A stretch of DNA of 64,000 nt from an uncultured Lachnospiraceae bacterium (GCA_900551895.1 URXX01000007.1:1-64000); one strand, 5' to 3'. Shown: positions 17,626 through 27,044, counted from the stretch's first letter. A program made the numbers and translations. Notes: a model not told the origin generated them from the letters alone.

Positions 17626-19740
17626 ATGTCTAACTTTCAGATAATAGAAAATGAATCAGGGAAATATTCTCCTGAATGGTTTTATAGCGAATCTCAGACA
17701 CCAGAATATATTGCACTTGCCCACAAAGCTGATGAATCACGAGAAAATTTCATAAATCTTTTTGGAATAAAACAGTTGAAATCTCTTTCTGGAAAGGATT
17801 TGTTAACTTCTTTATTTTATAACGACGAAGGAAATAAAACCAATCTCTGCTATATGCTTGAAATGGATAAAAGTATCCACTTGTTTGGAGGAATTTCTGG
17901 CGGCTCTGCTTATAAGTTTGGTCTATTCTACCATAAAAAGACGCAGACCTGGACTTGCGGATCCCCATTAAAGCCTATTCCACTTACTGAAGATGAAGCA
18001 ATACATAAAGCTGAAGAAATATGTAATGATCTAGTAGAAGGTGCCGAAATAATATCTTCCTTTGGTTCTTTGGCATCTTTATCAGATTATGAACGCCTTT
18101 ACAAACAATTAGAGCATCTTTCTGGAATCAATACCGTTTGGAGAATGAAATATTACCATCTATTATTTCCTACTCTGCTTGCCCCTTTTTATGGACAAGA
18201 TATTCAACTAAAAGTATTACATTTTCTAAATCAAAAACCTAGTGATATTCCATTTATACGCATGGGACAAATTGCCCTATTTGTCCAAAAATGTAATATT
18301 TCAGGAGTAGTGTTCGGGCATATTTATGGGAAAAATGTAGGATATACCAATGACACTATTGGTTCTGACACAAATACACTTTCCGATAAAAAACATAAAA
18401 CACACTATTGGATGTATACCGTCTTTGATGAAAAAAGTTGGAGTGAATGCCAGCAAAAAGGAATCATGGTTTTGGGTATGGATGATATCGGTGATTATTC
18501 CCAATTTGTTTCTAAAGAAGCTCTTCGTCAAGAACTAATAACTGTGTATGACAACAGTACCTCACGAAAAAATCAAGCTTTGATGGCATGGAATTTTGTG
18601 AATACAATATCAGTTAACGATGTGATTTATGCGAAACGTAGTAATACTCTTGTTGGTAAAGGTATTGTCACAGGCGATTATGTTTTTGATGATCTTAGAC
18701 AAGAATATAAAAATGTCCGCACTGTAAAGTGGCTTCAAATTGGCGAATGGGAACATCCTGGTAATGCTGTCGCCAAACGCTTAACTGATATCACTCCATA
18801 CACAGACTATATTGAAAAACTTACTGCTATCTTTGCTCCAGATGAATTGGATGATGTAGATACACAACCAGAAATCGACTATCCTATTTATTCTTCTACA
18901 GATTTCCTCTCAGATGTATATATGACTGAGCAAGATTACAAAACACTAGTAAATGTCTTAAAAATGAAGAAAAACATTATTTTACAGGGTGCACCTGGAG
19001 TTGGAAAAACATTTACTGCCAAGAGACTTGCCTATTCCATTATCGGTGCCAAAAATCCAGACCGCGTTCAAATGATTCAGTTTCACCAGAGTTACTCATA
19101 TGAAGATTTTATCGAAGGATACCGACCAAGCGAAAATGGATTTACAATTAAAAAAGGCGCTTTTTATAAATTCTGCAAACTGGCTGAAGAAGATGATGAA
19201 AATGATTATTTCTTTATCATTGACGAGATCAATCGTGGCAATTTAAGTAAAATATTCGGCGAATTATTTATGCTGATTGAAAAAGATAAGCGTGGTATCG
19301 AACTGAAATTATTGTATTCCGACGAGAATTTCTCTGTACCTTCAAATGTATATATCATTGGTATGATGAATACTGCTGATCGTAGTCTTGCCATGTTAGA
19401 TTATGCTTTAAGACGACGTTTCTCATTTTTTACTATGAAACCAGGATTTAACACACTTGGTTTTCAAGTTTATCAGGATTCTTTAAAGAATGATTCTTTC
19501 AACAAATTAATTACTTGTGTGAAACAACTTAATTCCAAGATAGCGGAAGATATTTCTCTAGGTGAAGGTTTCTGTATTGGTCATAGTTATTTTTGTGGTT
19601 TAACACCAGAAACAGCCAATCCACAAACACTGACATCCATTGTAGAATATGAACTGATTCCGCTTTTAAAAGAATATTGGTTTGATGAACCAGCCAAAAT
19701 CATAGATTGGTCAGATCGATTAAGGAGTACCATTAAATGA
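17626..19740 (+). CDS. mcrB: McrB-like AAA+ restriction motor subunit
   Basis: NTPase and DNA-recognition subunit of a McrBC modification-dependent restriction system. The ~430-residue N-terminal part lacks the classic DUF3578 domain. Near 320-390 it has an EVE/PUA-like segment (AWNFVNTISVNDVIYAKRS ... GKGIVTGDYVFD) expected to read modified bases. The AAA+ domain follows: Walker A GAPGVGKT at ~455, IIDEINRG at ~532, and the McrB signature MNTADRS at ~580 with the arginine-rich DYALRRRFSF. The mcrC start overlaps its stop by 4 bases. It is transcribed against the rest of the element. Confidence 0.9.
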   Translation: MSNFQIIENESGKYSPEWFYSESQTPEYIALAHKADESRENFINLFGIKQLKSLSGKDLLTSLFYNDEGNKTNLCYMLEMDKSIHLFGGISGGSAYKFGLFYHKKTQTWTCGSPLKPIPLTEDEAIHKAEEICNDLVEGAEIISSFGSLASLSDYERLYKQLEHLSGINTVWRMKYYHLLFPTLLAPFYGQDIQLKVLHFLNQKPSDIPFIRMGQIALFVQKCNISGVVFGHIYGKNVGYTNDTIGSDTNTLSDKKHKTHYWMYTVFDEKSWSECQQKGIMVLGMDDIGDYSQFVSKEALRQELITVYDNSTSRKNQALMAWNFVNTISVNDVIYAKRSNTLVGKGIVTGDYVFDDLRQEYKNVRTVKWLQIGEWEHPGNAVAKRLTDITPYTDYIEKLTAIFAPDELDDVDTQPEIDYPIYSSTDFLSDVYMTEQDYKTLVNVLKMKKNIILQGAPGVGKTFTAKRLAYSIIGAKNPDRVQMIQFHQSYSYEDFIEGYRPSENGFTIKKGAFYKFCKLAEEDDENDYFFIIDEINRGNLSKIFGELFMLIEKDKRGIELKLLYSDENFSVPSNVYIIGMMNTADRSLAMLDYALRRRFSFFTMKPGFNTLGFQVYQDSLKNDSFNKLITCVKQLNSKIAEDISLGEGFCIGHSYFCGLTPETANPQTLTSIVEYELIPLLKEYWFDEPAKIIDWSDRLRSTIK

Positions 19741-20765
19741 TTCCTATACAAAATATTTACTATATGCTATCCTACGCTTTTCAAACATTGCAAGCACAGA
19801 ATTATCAAAATCTGGCTACAGAAAAATTTCATAATACTGCTGAATTATGCGCAGCCATTCTTGATAAAGGAATTAGCATACAATTAAAACGTGGATTAGG
19901 AAGAGATTATGTACCAAAATCAGAATCTCTTTCTACGCTACAAGGAAAACTTAATATTTCCGACTCCATTAAAACTCAGACTATACTAAAGAAGCAAATG
20001 AGTTGTACATACGATGAATTTTCAACTAATACACAATTTAACCAAATTATCAAATCTACAATGTTACTGCTTCTTAAAGCCAATATTACAAATACACGCA
20101 AAAAGAGTCTGCGGAATCTTTTGTTGTTTTTGTCTGATGTTAGTGAAATTGATTTACGTTTTGTCAACTGGAATCAACATTATAATCGTTCCAATCAAAA
20201 CTATCAGATGCTAATCGGGATCTGTTATCTGATTTATAATGGACTTCTACAAACACAAACTGATGGCACCACGAAAATAATGGATTTCTTTGACGAACAA
20301 CGTATGTGTCATTTATATGAAAAATTTTTGCTTGAATACTACCGAAAAGAACATCCTGAACTGTCTGCCAATGCATCACAGATTGCGTGGCAGCTTGATG
20401 ATTCTGAAAACCAATTGCTTCCTAAAATGCAAACCGATATCATGTTATCTCAAGGAAACAATGTACTTATTATTGATGCAAAATATTATTCACACATGAC
20501 CCAGCAGCAATATGGAGCAAACACCTTGTATTCCAATAACCTCTATCAAATTTTTACATATGTGAAAAATAAGGAATTTGAATTAAAAGACTGTGAACAT
20601 ACTGTCTCCGGAATGCTTCTTTATGCACAGACTGATGAAGATGTTATTCCCAATAATACATACCAGATGAGCGGAAATCAGATTTCTGTACGTGCATTGA
20701 ATTTAAATCAGGATTTTTCGAAAATTGCAAAAGAATTGGATTCCATCATAACATCATTTTCTTAA
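19737..20765 (+). CDS. mcrC: McrC-like nuclease subunit
   Basis: Partner nuclease of McrB, 342 residues. The start IPIQNIYYMLSYAF is the usual McrC opening. The C-terminal half carries a PD-(D/E)xK core: KMQTDIML at ~232 followed by VLIIDAKYY at ~246, with downstream NLYQIFTYV. It should cut DNA once McrB hydrolyses NTP on methylated or hydroxymethylated target sites. ATGA overlap with mcrB; perfect terminator after the stop. Confidence 0.9.
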   Translation: MIPIQNIYYMLSYAFQTLQAQNYQNLATEKFHNTAELCAAILDKGISIQLKRGLGRDYVPKSESLSTLQGKLNISDSIKTQTILKKQMSCTYDEFSTNTQFNQIIKSTMLLLLKANITNTRKKSLRNLLLFLSDVSEIDLRFVNWNQHYNRSNQNYQMLIGICYLIYNGLLQTQTDGTTKIMDFFDEQRMCHLYEKFLLEYYRKEHPELSANASQIAWQLDDSENQLLPKMQTDIMLSQGNNVLIIDAKYYSHMTQQQYGANTLYSNNLYQIFTYVKNKEFELKDCEHTVSGMLLYAQTDEDVIPNNTYQMSGNQISVRALNLNQDFSKIAKELDSIITSFS

Positions 20766-20783
20766 TCTGTAAAATTGTATTAC

Positions 20784-20824
20784 AATGCTACCTTCTATGA
20801 AATTTCTTGGGAGAAGGTAGCATT
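20784..20824. terminator. Terminator between convergent mcrC and nucleotidyltransferase genes
   Basis: A perfect 13-bp inverted repeat AATGCTACCTTCT / AGAAGGTAGCATT with a 15-base loop lies between two converging genes. Confidence 0.85.
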
Positions 20825-20832
20825 ACAGATAT

Positions 20833-21153
20833 TTATTTTATCTTTAAATAGTTTGTTTTTAATCGTTTCAAAAACTGAATCTCCTTTTCTTCTTCGTAAC
20901 TTAAGACAGTCAAATCTATAGGCGCTTTACACACTTTTTTCAATTCGTTATCGATTTGCTTTAATCGTTGTTTCATTTCAGTTGAATATTCGATATATAT
21001 AAGTAAAATATCAATATCATTATATCTATTATTTAATTCTAACACTGAACCAAATAAGTATACATGTTCAAAATATTCAAAAAGTTTCTTGTTCCCTTTT
21101 AATTGTTTAATAATTGCTTTGCTTGATTTTTTTAATATATTCATAAAATGCAT
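20833..21153 (-). CDS. Small MNT-type nucleotidyltransferase domain protein
   Basis: About 106 residues. The core YLFGSVLELNNRYNDIDILLIY has the GS motif and the paired aspartates (DID) of minimal nucleotidyltransferases. A third acidic residue may be in PIDLTVLS. These enzymes transfer nucleotides (for example AMP) to a protein or small molecule, and some act as antitoxins. The gene overlaps the HNH gene by about 47 bases; an internal ATG at 21144 is an alternative start. No HEPN partner is present, so a classic MNT/HEPN pair is excluded. Confidence 0.75.
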   Translation of the reverse strand: MHFMNILKKSSKAIIKQLKGNKKLFEYFEHVYLFGSVLELNNRYNDIDILLIYIEYSTEMKQRLKQIDNELKKVCKAPIDLTVLSYEEEKEIQFLKRLKTNYLKIK

Positions 21154-22264
21154 CCATAGTCAATAGTTTTACGTTCATTTTTTCTGCTCTTTCATATGCT
21201 TGTTCAGATATACAACTTTCACCATTCCAATTATGTAAATTAACAATAACAGTATTTTCCTCTGGCAACATTTCTATCAATTTTACTTGTCCTAAACAAT
21301 ATTCATAAACAAAAATCATCTTGATATGATTTATGCTAATTTCTCTTAGATTCTCATCATTTATAAATTTAAATTGGACTTTTTTAGTTCGTATATACTT
21401 TAAAGCAAAATTCAAACTCTTTAGTCTTACGTCCGTTCTTTCAAAACATTTATAATTATAATATATTTGCCTGAGTCTAGGAGTGTCATCTAAAAATACT
21501 TCAACAGTTTTATTATTTTCCAACATTAAAATATACGGATGTTTCACACCCATTTTTATATCAACAAATCTTCCTTGTTTCTTTAGTTTCTTTATTAACG
21601 ATTCCAATTGTTCTGTAGATGGAATAAGTGAACCATCTACAGGAGCAATTCCAAACATCGAATTTAATTTTACCGGAAAAAGAATTTCTCGGTTTTTTTC
21701 ATCATCACCTCGTGTAGCCTCAAATTCTTCAACATGTGCTATAAATAATTGAATATACGTTAAATTTGAATACCTGTCTTCTCTATGTCTCTGCATTAAA
21801 TTTAAATTTTGTTCAAACAATAATTTCAATTTTCTATTGTTAATTAATATAACCGGTTCAAATTTATCCCAAAGTTTTTTATTATTGTTAATGTAATAAT
21901 TTTCATAAATCATTTTATTTTCCATTAACAATGGAACAACAGCTTCTTCTAACTCTTCAAATGTAGCAAATTTCTTTTCAAAAAATCTTTCTAATTCTTC
22001 TTGTCTCGTCTTCTTCCAAATCAAAACCTCCTGTGGTGTAAAAGCATTGTTTTTATCAAAATTTGTATGACAGTTTGGACACAATAAGACCAAATTTTCA
22101 AAAGAATTATCTGCCGTTTTACAATATGGGTCAATATGAGCTTTTTCTATTATATCTCCCGTTCCTGTAAACAAATTACATCGACAATTCGGATTCATAC
22201 AATATCCCATAGACTCTGCATACAATCTTCTTTTTACATTTTCATCAATATATCTACCACTCAT
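21107..22264 (-). CDS. HNH endonuclease with unrecognised C-terminal region
   Basis: The N-terminal ~85 residues form an HNH nuclease with zinc-binding cysteines: YCMNPNCRCNLF, IEKAHIDPY and NLVLLCPNCHTNFDK. The remaining ~300 residues are not familiar. They include a charged helical part and a segment near the C-terminus (NTVIVNLHNWNGESC, ERAEKMNVKLLTMDAFYEYI) that resembles a Rossmann-like or restriction-type sensor, but I cannot name it. It is translationally coupled to the small nucleotidyltransferase, which suggests a two-gene nuclease module carried as cargo. Confidence 0.82.
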   Translation of the reverse strand: MSGRYIDENVKRRLYAESMGYCMNPNCRCNLFTGTGDIIEKAHIDPYCKTADNSFENLVLLCPNCHTNFDKNNAFTPQEVLIWKKTRQEELERFFEKKFATFEELEEAVVPLLMENKMIYENYYINNNKKLWDKFEPVILINNRKLKLLFEQNLNLMQRHREDRYSNLTYIQLFIAHVEEFEATRGDDEKNREILFPVKLNSMFGIAPVDGSLIPSTEQLESLIKKLKKQGRFVDIKMGVKHPYILMLENNKTVEVFLDDTPRLRQIYYNYKCFERTDVRLKSLNFALKYIRTKKVQFKFINDENLREISINHIKMIFVYEYCLGQVKLIEMLPEENTVIVNLHNWNGESCISEQAYERAEKMNVKLLTMDAFYEYIKKIKQSNY

Positions 22265-22343
22265 TTTTTCACTCCTCTACTTGCATACCTAATAAACTTG
22301 TTTTCTCTTCTGTAACAAAGAAAATATGTTTTACCACTTCATC

Positions 22344-25286
22344 CTAGAATGAAATCTCCAACAACTCCGCAGCCACCTGATGACTTTTAATACGCATCAG
22401 ATTATCCCACGCATCTTCTTTCCCCAGCAGATTCATCCCACCATGCCACACCAGTTCATCATCTATAACAGCAAACCGTTCCTCAACTTCTTCTTTTGTC
22501 ACAACATTGATAGCTACATTCTTCATCTCTCGAATCAACTCATCACACATATCAACATTACCATATACAACTTTCTCCGGATTCGTTGTAATGACTGTAA
22601 CACTCACACCATTTTCCTGTCGTTCTTTCACCAAAGACAGTAACCTCTCAATCTTCTCCTGCCAGATATTCGGACTGGAAATCACGATTGATTTTTCTGA
22701 CTCGACTAGATCCTGTTCAAATTTTTCCGTATAATTTCCCGAGTCAAATATCGCCTGCACAACCTGCTTATCTTGTGGACTTCCTGTCCAAACAGAAAAA
22801 CCTGTTTTCCTATAGATTCTGAGTCTTTTTCCATACATTTTGTTAAATTTCTTCATGTGTGCATCAATATAGTCATACACATAAACCGCTTCTTTTCCCT
22901 CATAATCACGATTCAGTCTTCCGATATACTGTACCAAACGTCCTTCCGCAGATACTGGAGCGGCAAGCATCAATACATCCAGTCTCGGAAAATCAAATCC
23001 TTCTCCTATCTTCTGACCAGTCGCAATCAGTATAAGGCTTTCCGTTCTTGGAACTTGTTTCAATCGAATCCGCATTTCTGCATTTTCCTTATCCGAATTA
23101 TCTCCATACAAAAGAAATACATGGTCTGCTTCATTTTTTAACATATCATACAGAATTTTTGCCTGTTCCTTGTATCGAGTTAATATAACCGGTGTCTGTT
23201 TCTGTGAAATGCATTTCTTTATGTCATTTGCAATCATTTCATTGCGCACCTTACTGGCACTAATCAGACTATAGGCTTCATTGATATCGTTCCTGCTCTC
23301 TACAGTATCTATTACTCTCGTATATCTCGGAACAAAATAATGTCCTATCCCCTGCTCCTCCGCTCTATCTGATGCAGTAAATCGATGTCTTAATGGTCCC
23401 AGCATCATATAGATGATCTTATCCAAATGGTCTCCTCTTTTTGGTGTGGCAGAAACTCCATATACATATTTTGCATTGATTTTCTGTAATACTTCCATAT
23501 ATGTGTGAGATGCCGCATGATGACATTCATCCACAATTACCATTCCATAAGAATGCTTCAGATTTTGAAACTTTCCCTTGCTGTACATGGAACCAACCAT
23601 CGCAACATCTACAATACCGGTCAATGTATTCTTACTGCCATGTAAAATTCCAATCACACTATTTCTCTTTTTCTTTCTACCTGTCTTCGTTTCATACTCC
23701 GGCGGTTCTTCCCTGATATCGAGAAATTTATTCAACTCCTCCACCCATTGACTAAGCAAATCCTTACTCTGCAGCAAAATCAATGTATTCACCTTTCGTT
23801 CCGCAATCAAATAACTGCACACCACCGTCTTGCCAAATGCAGTTGCCGCTTCTAACACACCATCTGAATGTCTTAACAACTGCTCTGCTGCAAGTTCTTG
23901 TTGTAACCGTAAATCTCCATTAAATAAAACTCTGATTGGACGTCCGATTTCCCTTTGATCGGATAACTCCACTGGAATTCCTGCCTTCGTACATTCTTCT
24001 AGAATTTTCTCCCTAAGTCCCCGCGGCACTTGGATATAACCATCGATATCTTTCCCTAAATATACGGCACTGAAATTATAGTAGTTTGAATATCCTAATC
24101 TCCTATTCTTATAGTACTCTGGATTATCAAAGGCCGCCAAACTGCGAATCTGATTTTGTATTCTCGGCATAAGATTCAGCGTATCGACATAAACGCCATT
24201 ACTAAGCACCATATGAAGTTTGCCAACCACATCTCTTTTCGCAAACTCACATTTCTTTTTCCATGGTTTCGGTCTGTTACTCATATCAGTACCTGCAAGC
24301 TTTCCTTTGCTTTCCGCTAATTCTGCCTGCCATTTCATCATATATTTTTCTATATCCTCTATACTGAGTTTTTCTGTCCTATTAAACAAAGCGTCCCATT
24401 GATCAGGATAGGCATTCCAATTTTTATCTACAAATGCACTGTTTCCATTTTTAAGCGCCTGCCCTTGCAATGGCAGAGCAATCAGATTGCCAACACCGCT
24501 TGCCACGTCCTGAGACGGATACATACGATCATAATAATGAAAAGATTTCATATTAATAGATTCAGAACCTTTATCCAACAATAAAAATCCGAAATTTCTG
24601 GCTAATGAAGCCGGTATTGCTTTTTGAAAGAATATCCATACATGAGCACCTTTCCCGGAACGTGAGCGCTCGACTAAGGGATGAATACCATTTATCTCAC
24701 ACATTTTTCTAAGCGCATCTACTTCTTTATGCCACTCCGTATTCACATTGGCAAAATCTGTTGCTTCTGCGCCTTTTTCGTGATTATCAAAATCAAACAC
24801 GATAAATCTGCATGTCCCATCCGGTAACAACGGATATACCCCGATTACATCCGAACCATCCTCTTTATAACCTAGTAAATGTGCAGTAATTTTCTTCACA
24901 TCTAGCTTAGTCCACTTTTTATTTTCACACTCGTCACAAAACACTTTCTCACCACGCTGTTTCGGACAAAGTTTATCATTCCATCTATTATCACATTGTG
25001 GGAAATACCCTCCAGTTTTTCCTCGCTTAGCATAGACATCTTCTCTTCCCCAAAACATAGAAAAGAAGCGTATTGCCATCTTTTCTGTAATAAACGTAGG
25101 ATGAACAATACGCGCCCCTTGGTCAAGATCATATTCTTCTGCATTTTCTATCGTTTCTTCAAAAGGATTGATCTCCTCGTATGGAATATTCTCTTTTTTC
25201 AGTTTGTCTTTTAACAGCCTGTTTTCGTATTCAAGTAGTCTAACAAGTCTTCTTAATGATTCTGCATCATATGCTTCTATATTCAT
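22344..25286 (-). CDS. Primase-helicase-PLD fusion of the TOTE type
   Basis: About 980 residues. The N-terminal coiled coil leads to an archaeo-eukaryotic primase domain: a zinc cluster (Cys ~101, 110, 120, 123), catalytic FDFDNHEKG at ~168, and RSRSGKGAHVWIFF. Then comes an SF2 helicase with AATAFGKT (~482), VDECHH (~588), SATPKRGD and QYIGRLNRD (~790). The C-terminal phospholipase-D-like domain reads EERFAVIDDELVWHGGMN, where the usual HxK is E-x-R, so it is probably not catalytic. Such proteins are called TOTE conflict-system primases and are thought to act in defence. ATG at 25286 is chosen, with AGGTG 6 bases upstream. Confidence 0.88.
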   Translation of the reverse strand: MNIEAYDAESLRRLVRLLEYENRLLKDKLKKENIPYEEINPFEETIENAEEYDLDQGARIVHPTFITEKMAIRFFSMFWGREDVYAKRGKTGGYFPQCDNRWNDKLCPKQRGEKVFCDECENKKWTKLDVKKITAHLLGYKEDGSDVIGVYPLLPDGTCRFIVFDFDNHEKGAEATDFANVNTEWHKEVDALRKMCEINGIHPLVERSRSGKGAHVWIFFQKAIPASLARNFGFLLLDKGSESINMKSFHYYDRMYPSQDVASGVGNLIALPLQGQALKNGNSAFVDKNWNAYPDQWDALFNRTEKLSIEDIEKYMMKWQAELAESKGKLAGTDMSNRPKPWKKKCEFAKRDVVGKLHMVLSNGVYVDTLNLMPRIQNQIRSLAAFDNPEYYKNRRLGYSNYYNFSAVYLGKDIDGYIQVPRGLREKILEECTKAGIPVELSDQREIGRPIRVLFNGDLRLQQELAAEQLLRHSDGVLEAATAFGKTVVCSYLIAERKVNTLILLQSKDLLSQWVEELNKFLDIREEPPEYETKTGRKKKRNSVIGILHGSKNTLTGIVDVAMVGSMYSKGKFQNLKHSYGMVIVDECHHAASHTYMEVLQKINAKYVYGVSATPKRGDHLDKIIYMMLGPLRHRFTASDRAEEQGIGHYFVPRYTRVIDTVESRNDINEAYSLISASKVRNEMIANDIKKCISQKQTPVILTRYKEQAKILYDMLKNEADHVFLLYGDNSDKENAEMRIRLKQVPRTESLILIATGQKIGEGFDFPRLDVLMLAAPVSAEGRLVQYIGRLNRDYEGKEAVYVYDYIDAHMKKFNKMYGKRLRIYRKTGFSVWTGSPQDKQVVQAIFDSGNYTEKFEQDLVESEKSIVISSPNIWQEKIERLLSLVKERQENGVSVTVITTNPEKVVYGNVDMCDELIREMKNVAINVVTKEEVEERFAVIDDELVWHGGMNLLGKEDAWDNLMRIKSHQVAAELLEISF

Positions 25287-25323
25287 ACCTGACACCTGTA
25301 ATTCTCAACACATAAGTTCCATT

Positions 25324-25752
25324 TTATAAATACGGTTCTATCGTAAACACCGTCTGCTCTCCGACCTTTTCACTTACCAATTCAAACAAATTTTCTTTCG
25401 TTGCAAACAAATTCTTAGGATTTCTTCCAATAATCAGATACTGATTTTTATCGTCTAAGGAAATATATTTCCTTGTATCGTCATCTAATAAAATATCTGC
25501 ATTATCAATGACAACCAATTTCCCCTCTGTCTGGCTGATTATTGTTTTTATGTCTTTCTGATAATCATAATTATCCAAACACAAAATTTGAGGATTAATC
25601 GCCATACATTCTCTGATAAATGAAAATGTTGCCGTCTTTCCCGTTCCCGAGTCTCCCATTAAGATTGTGATATTATTGGTAAATGTAAAGTTCACCACAA
25701 ACGAGGTATGCACTGTTGAAAAATGTTCCATTACAATCGGTTTACTCTTCAT
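25324..25752 (-). CDS. Small P-loop ATPase of the three-gene cassette
   Basis: 142 residues with Walker A GDSGTGKTATF near 33-43 and Walker B KLVVIDNADILLDDD near 83-95. The ABC signature, zinc ribbon and arginine finger are all absent, so it is smaller than any standard AAA or ABC module and may act only with its neighbours. It overlaps the DUF4869-like gene by 11 bases, which indicates tight coupling. I cannot assign a function. It lies 38 bases upstream of the primase-helicase gene, so the four genes may form one operon. Confidence 0.7.
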   Translation of the reverse strand: MKSKPIVMEHFSTVHTSFVVNFTFTNNITILMGDSGTGKTATFSFIRECMAINPQILCLDNYDYQKDIKTIISQTEGKLVVIDNADILLDDDTRKYISLDDKNQYLIIGRNPKNLFATKENLFELVSEKVGEQTVFTIEPYL

Positions 25753-26182
25753 TTTCCCACCACTCCTTTAATTCTTCGTAATCCTCAACTACTTTACACT
25801 CTCCAGCCTGAACCTTCACTTGCTCCATATCAAAAGGAATCATTGCATATTCACTATATACACATCCCTCTTTGAAATCGTATAATATCTCCAAAGCATT
25901 ATTTCCACATTCTTTTAAGCAAAACACTTTGTCGGGAAAATACAATACATTTAATACCGTTTTACATCCTGTAGAAAGTTGATCTGTATTCAATGTGATA
26001 TCCTCAAACCGTGACCTTATTTTATATTTGCTGAGAAGTTCTGAGCCATCTATTATTTGAATATACTTTGCTGCTCTTTCATCCAATTTTGCTGCCGTGT
26101 TCTGATTAAAAAATATATCATTCAGTTCTATATATTCCTTATCCTGAGGTATGTCTTTCTTATTTTTAAAAATCGTGATCAT
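25742..26182 (-). CDS. DUF4869-like protein of the three-gene cassette
   Basis: 146 residues. The beginning MITIFKNKKDIPQDKEYIELNDIFFN followed by LDERAAKYIQIIDG recalls the DUF4869 family, from memory. No catalytic motif, membrane segment or nucleic-acid motif is visible. The C-terminus is acidic. It overlaps the upstream gene by 4 bases (ATGA) and the P-loop gene by 11, so the three proteins are likely made in a fixed ratio and form a complex. Confidence 0.65.
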   Translation of the reverse strand: MITIFKNKKDIPQDKEYIELNDIFFNQNTAAKLDERAAKYIQIIDGSELLSKYKIRSRFEDITLNTDQLSTGCKTVLNVLYFPDKVFCLKECGNNALEILYDFKEGCVYSEYAMIPFDMEQVKVQAGECKVVEDYEELKEWWENEE

Positions 26183-26892
26183 GCCACTACCTCCAATCCA
26201 ACCTTCGGAAACTGTAATCTCAATGAACTTCCGTCATAAATTCTTTTCATTTTTTCAAATACAGACAGTCTGTTATAATCTAAGCCGCAGATGTCGTCTT
26301 CCTGCCGTTCTTTCCATTCGCAACAAGACTTTATCCAACATTCTCCAAGTACACCTTTCGACACTTCAAATCCGGTATTTCTTGTCAAATCGAATAATAA
26401 CTTTGCTGACAATTGCTCAATATTATGTTCTTCAATATGTTTATCATAATCTACAATCTCTCGTATTCCTTTATAATCAAAATTATCCTCCTGCAGAAAT
26501 TCTACAAGTTTGTGTCTTGCCTCAACTGCTCTAGCTCTCTTTTGTAAGAATTCATCCTCTGGAGCGTAAATCCATTCTATCAATTCTTGAAATTCTAAAA
26601 GAATATACTCAAAGCAAATAATATCCAACAGAAAAACATTTTTCTTCTCATTCACATATTTCTTCAAACGCTTCTGTTCCATTACAACTTGTAGATTGTC
26701 GAAAGAATTATCAAAAACAATGATATATTTATTTTCTTCATCTTGCAATGTCTTTACCGCTTTCACTAACTCGCTATTATTCTTTTTACTTTCAACGATT
26801 ACATCCGGACGAAGTTGTTTCATAAGATTTTCCCAAAATGTATAACTCGCTTTTCCTTTTCTGTCTTCTATCCATAAAAAAGTTTTTGCCAT
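26179..26892 (-). CDS. First gene of the three-gene cassette, possibly TOPRIM-like
   Basis: 237 residues. The N-terminal ~110 residues alternate hydrophobic strands with helices: FLWIEDRKGK, DVIVESKKNN, KYIIVFDNSFDN. The acidic residues after strands 1 and 3 (E-D and D-x-x-x-D) suggest a TOPRIM-like metal site, but the classic DxD is not exact. The C-terminal half is helical and charged. Members beside small ATPases are common in clostridial genomes. The function is not known. The promoter and an AGGTGA ribosome site are directly upstream. Confidence 0.6.
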   Translation of the reverse strand: MAKTFLWIEDRKGKASYTFWENLMKQLRPDVIVESKKNNSELVKAVKTLQDEENKYIIVFDNSFDNLQVVMEQKRLKKYVNEKKNVFLLDIICFEYILLEFQELIEWIYAPEDEFLQKRARAVEARHKLVEFLQEDNFDYKGIREIVDYDKHIEEHNIEQLSAKLLFDLTRNTGFEVSKGVLGECWIKSCCEWKERQEDDICGLDYNRLSVFEKMKRIYDGSSLRLQFPKVGLEVVA

Positions 26893-26919
26893 GATTCTTT
26901 CACCTGCTTTCTGTGTCCT

Positions 26920-26948
26920 ATTTTACCCGATTTTCATCTATAACACAA
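26920..26948 (-). promoter_or_regulatory. Promoter of the three-gene cassette
   Basis: Minus strand: TTGTGT, 17-base spacer, TAAAAT, about 28 bases before the first ATG of the cassette. It fires into the element from its right edge. Confidence 0.65.
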
Positions 26949-26965
26949 TAAAATCGCCCAAAAGA

Positions 26966-26991
26966 AAAAGACTAGCCATCACCAGTCTTTT
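26966..26991 (-). terminator. Terminator at the right edge of the element
   Basis: AAAAGACT / AGTCTTTT hairpin with a 10-base loop and a T-run on the minus strand. It stops the transcript that enters from the truncated spoIIID 5' half and insulates the cargo. It is removed with the element on excision. Confidence 0.75.
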
Positions 26992-27044
26992 CCAACAAAT
27001 TTTCCTATTTTACCGCACCTCATACACAACCTTCACACACCAAT

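Noticed and set aside
20833..22264. A CBASS or MNT/HEPN toxin-antitoxin system
   Set aside because: The transferase is too small for a CD-NTase and there is no HEPN partner or CBASS effector; the partner is an HNH nuclease.
25324..26892. A classical OLD-family nuclease
   Set aside because: The ATPase lacks the ABC signature and length, and the TOPRIM acid pattern is inexact.
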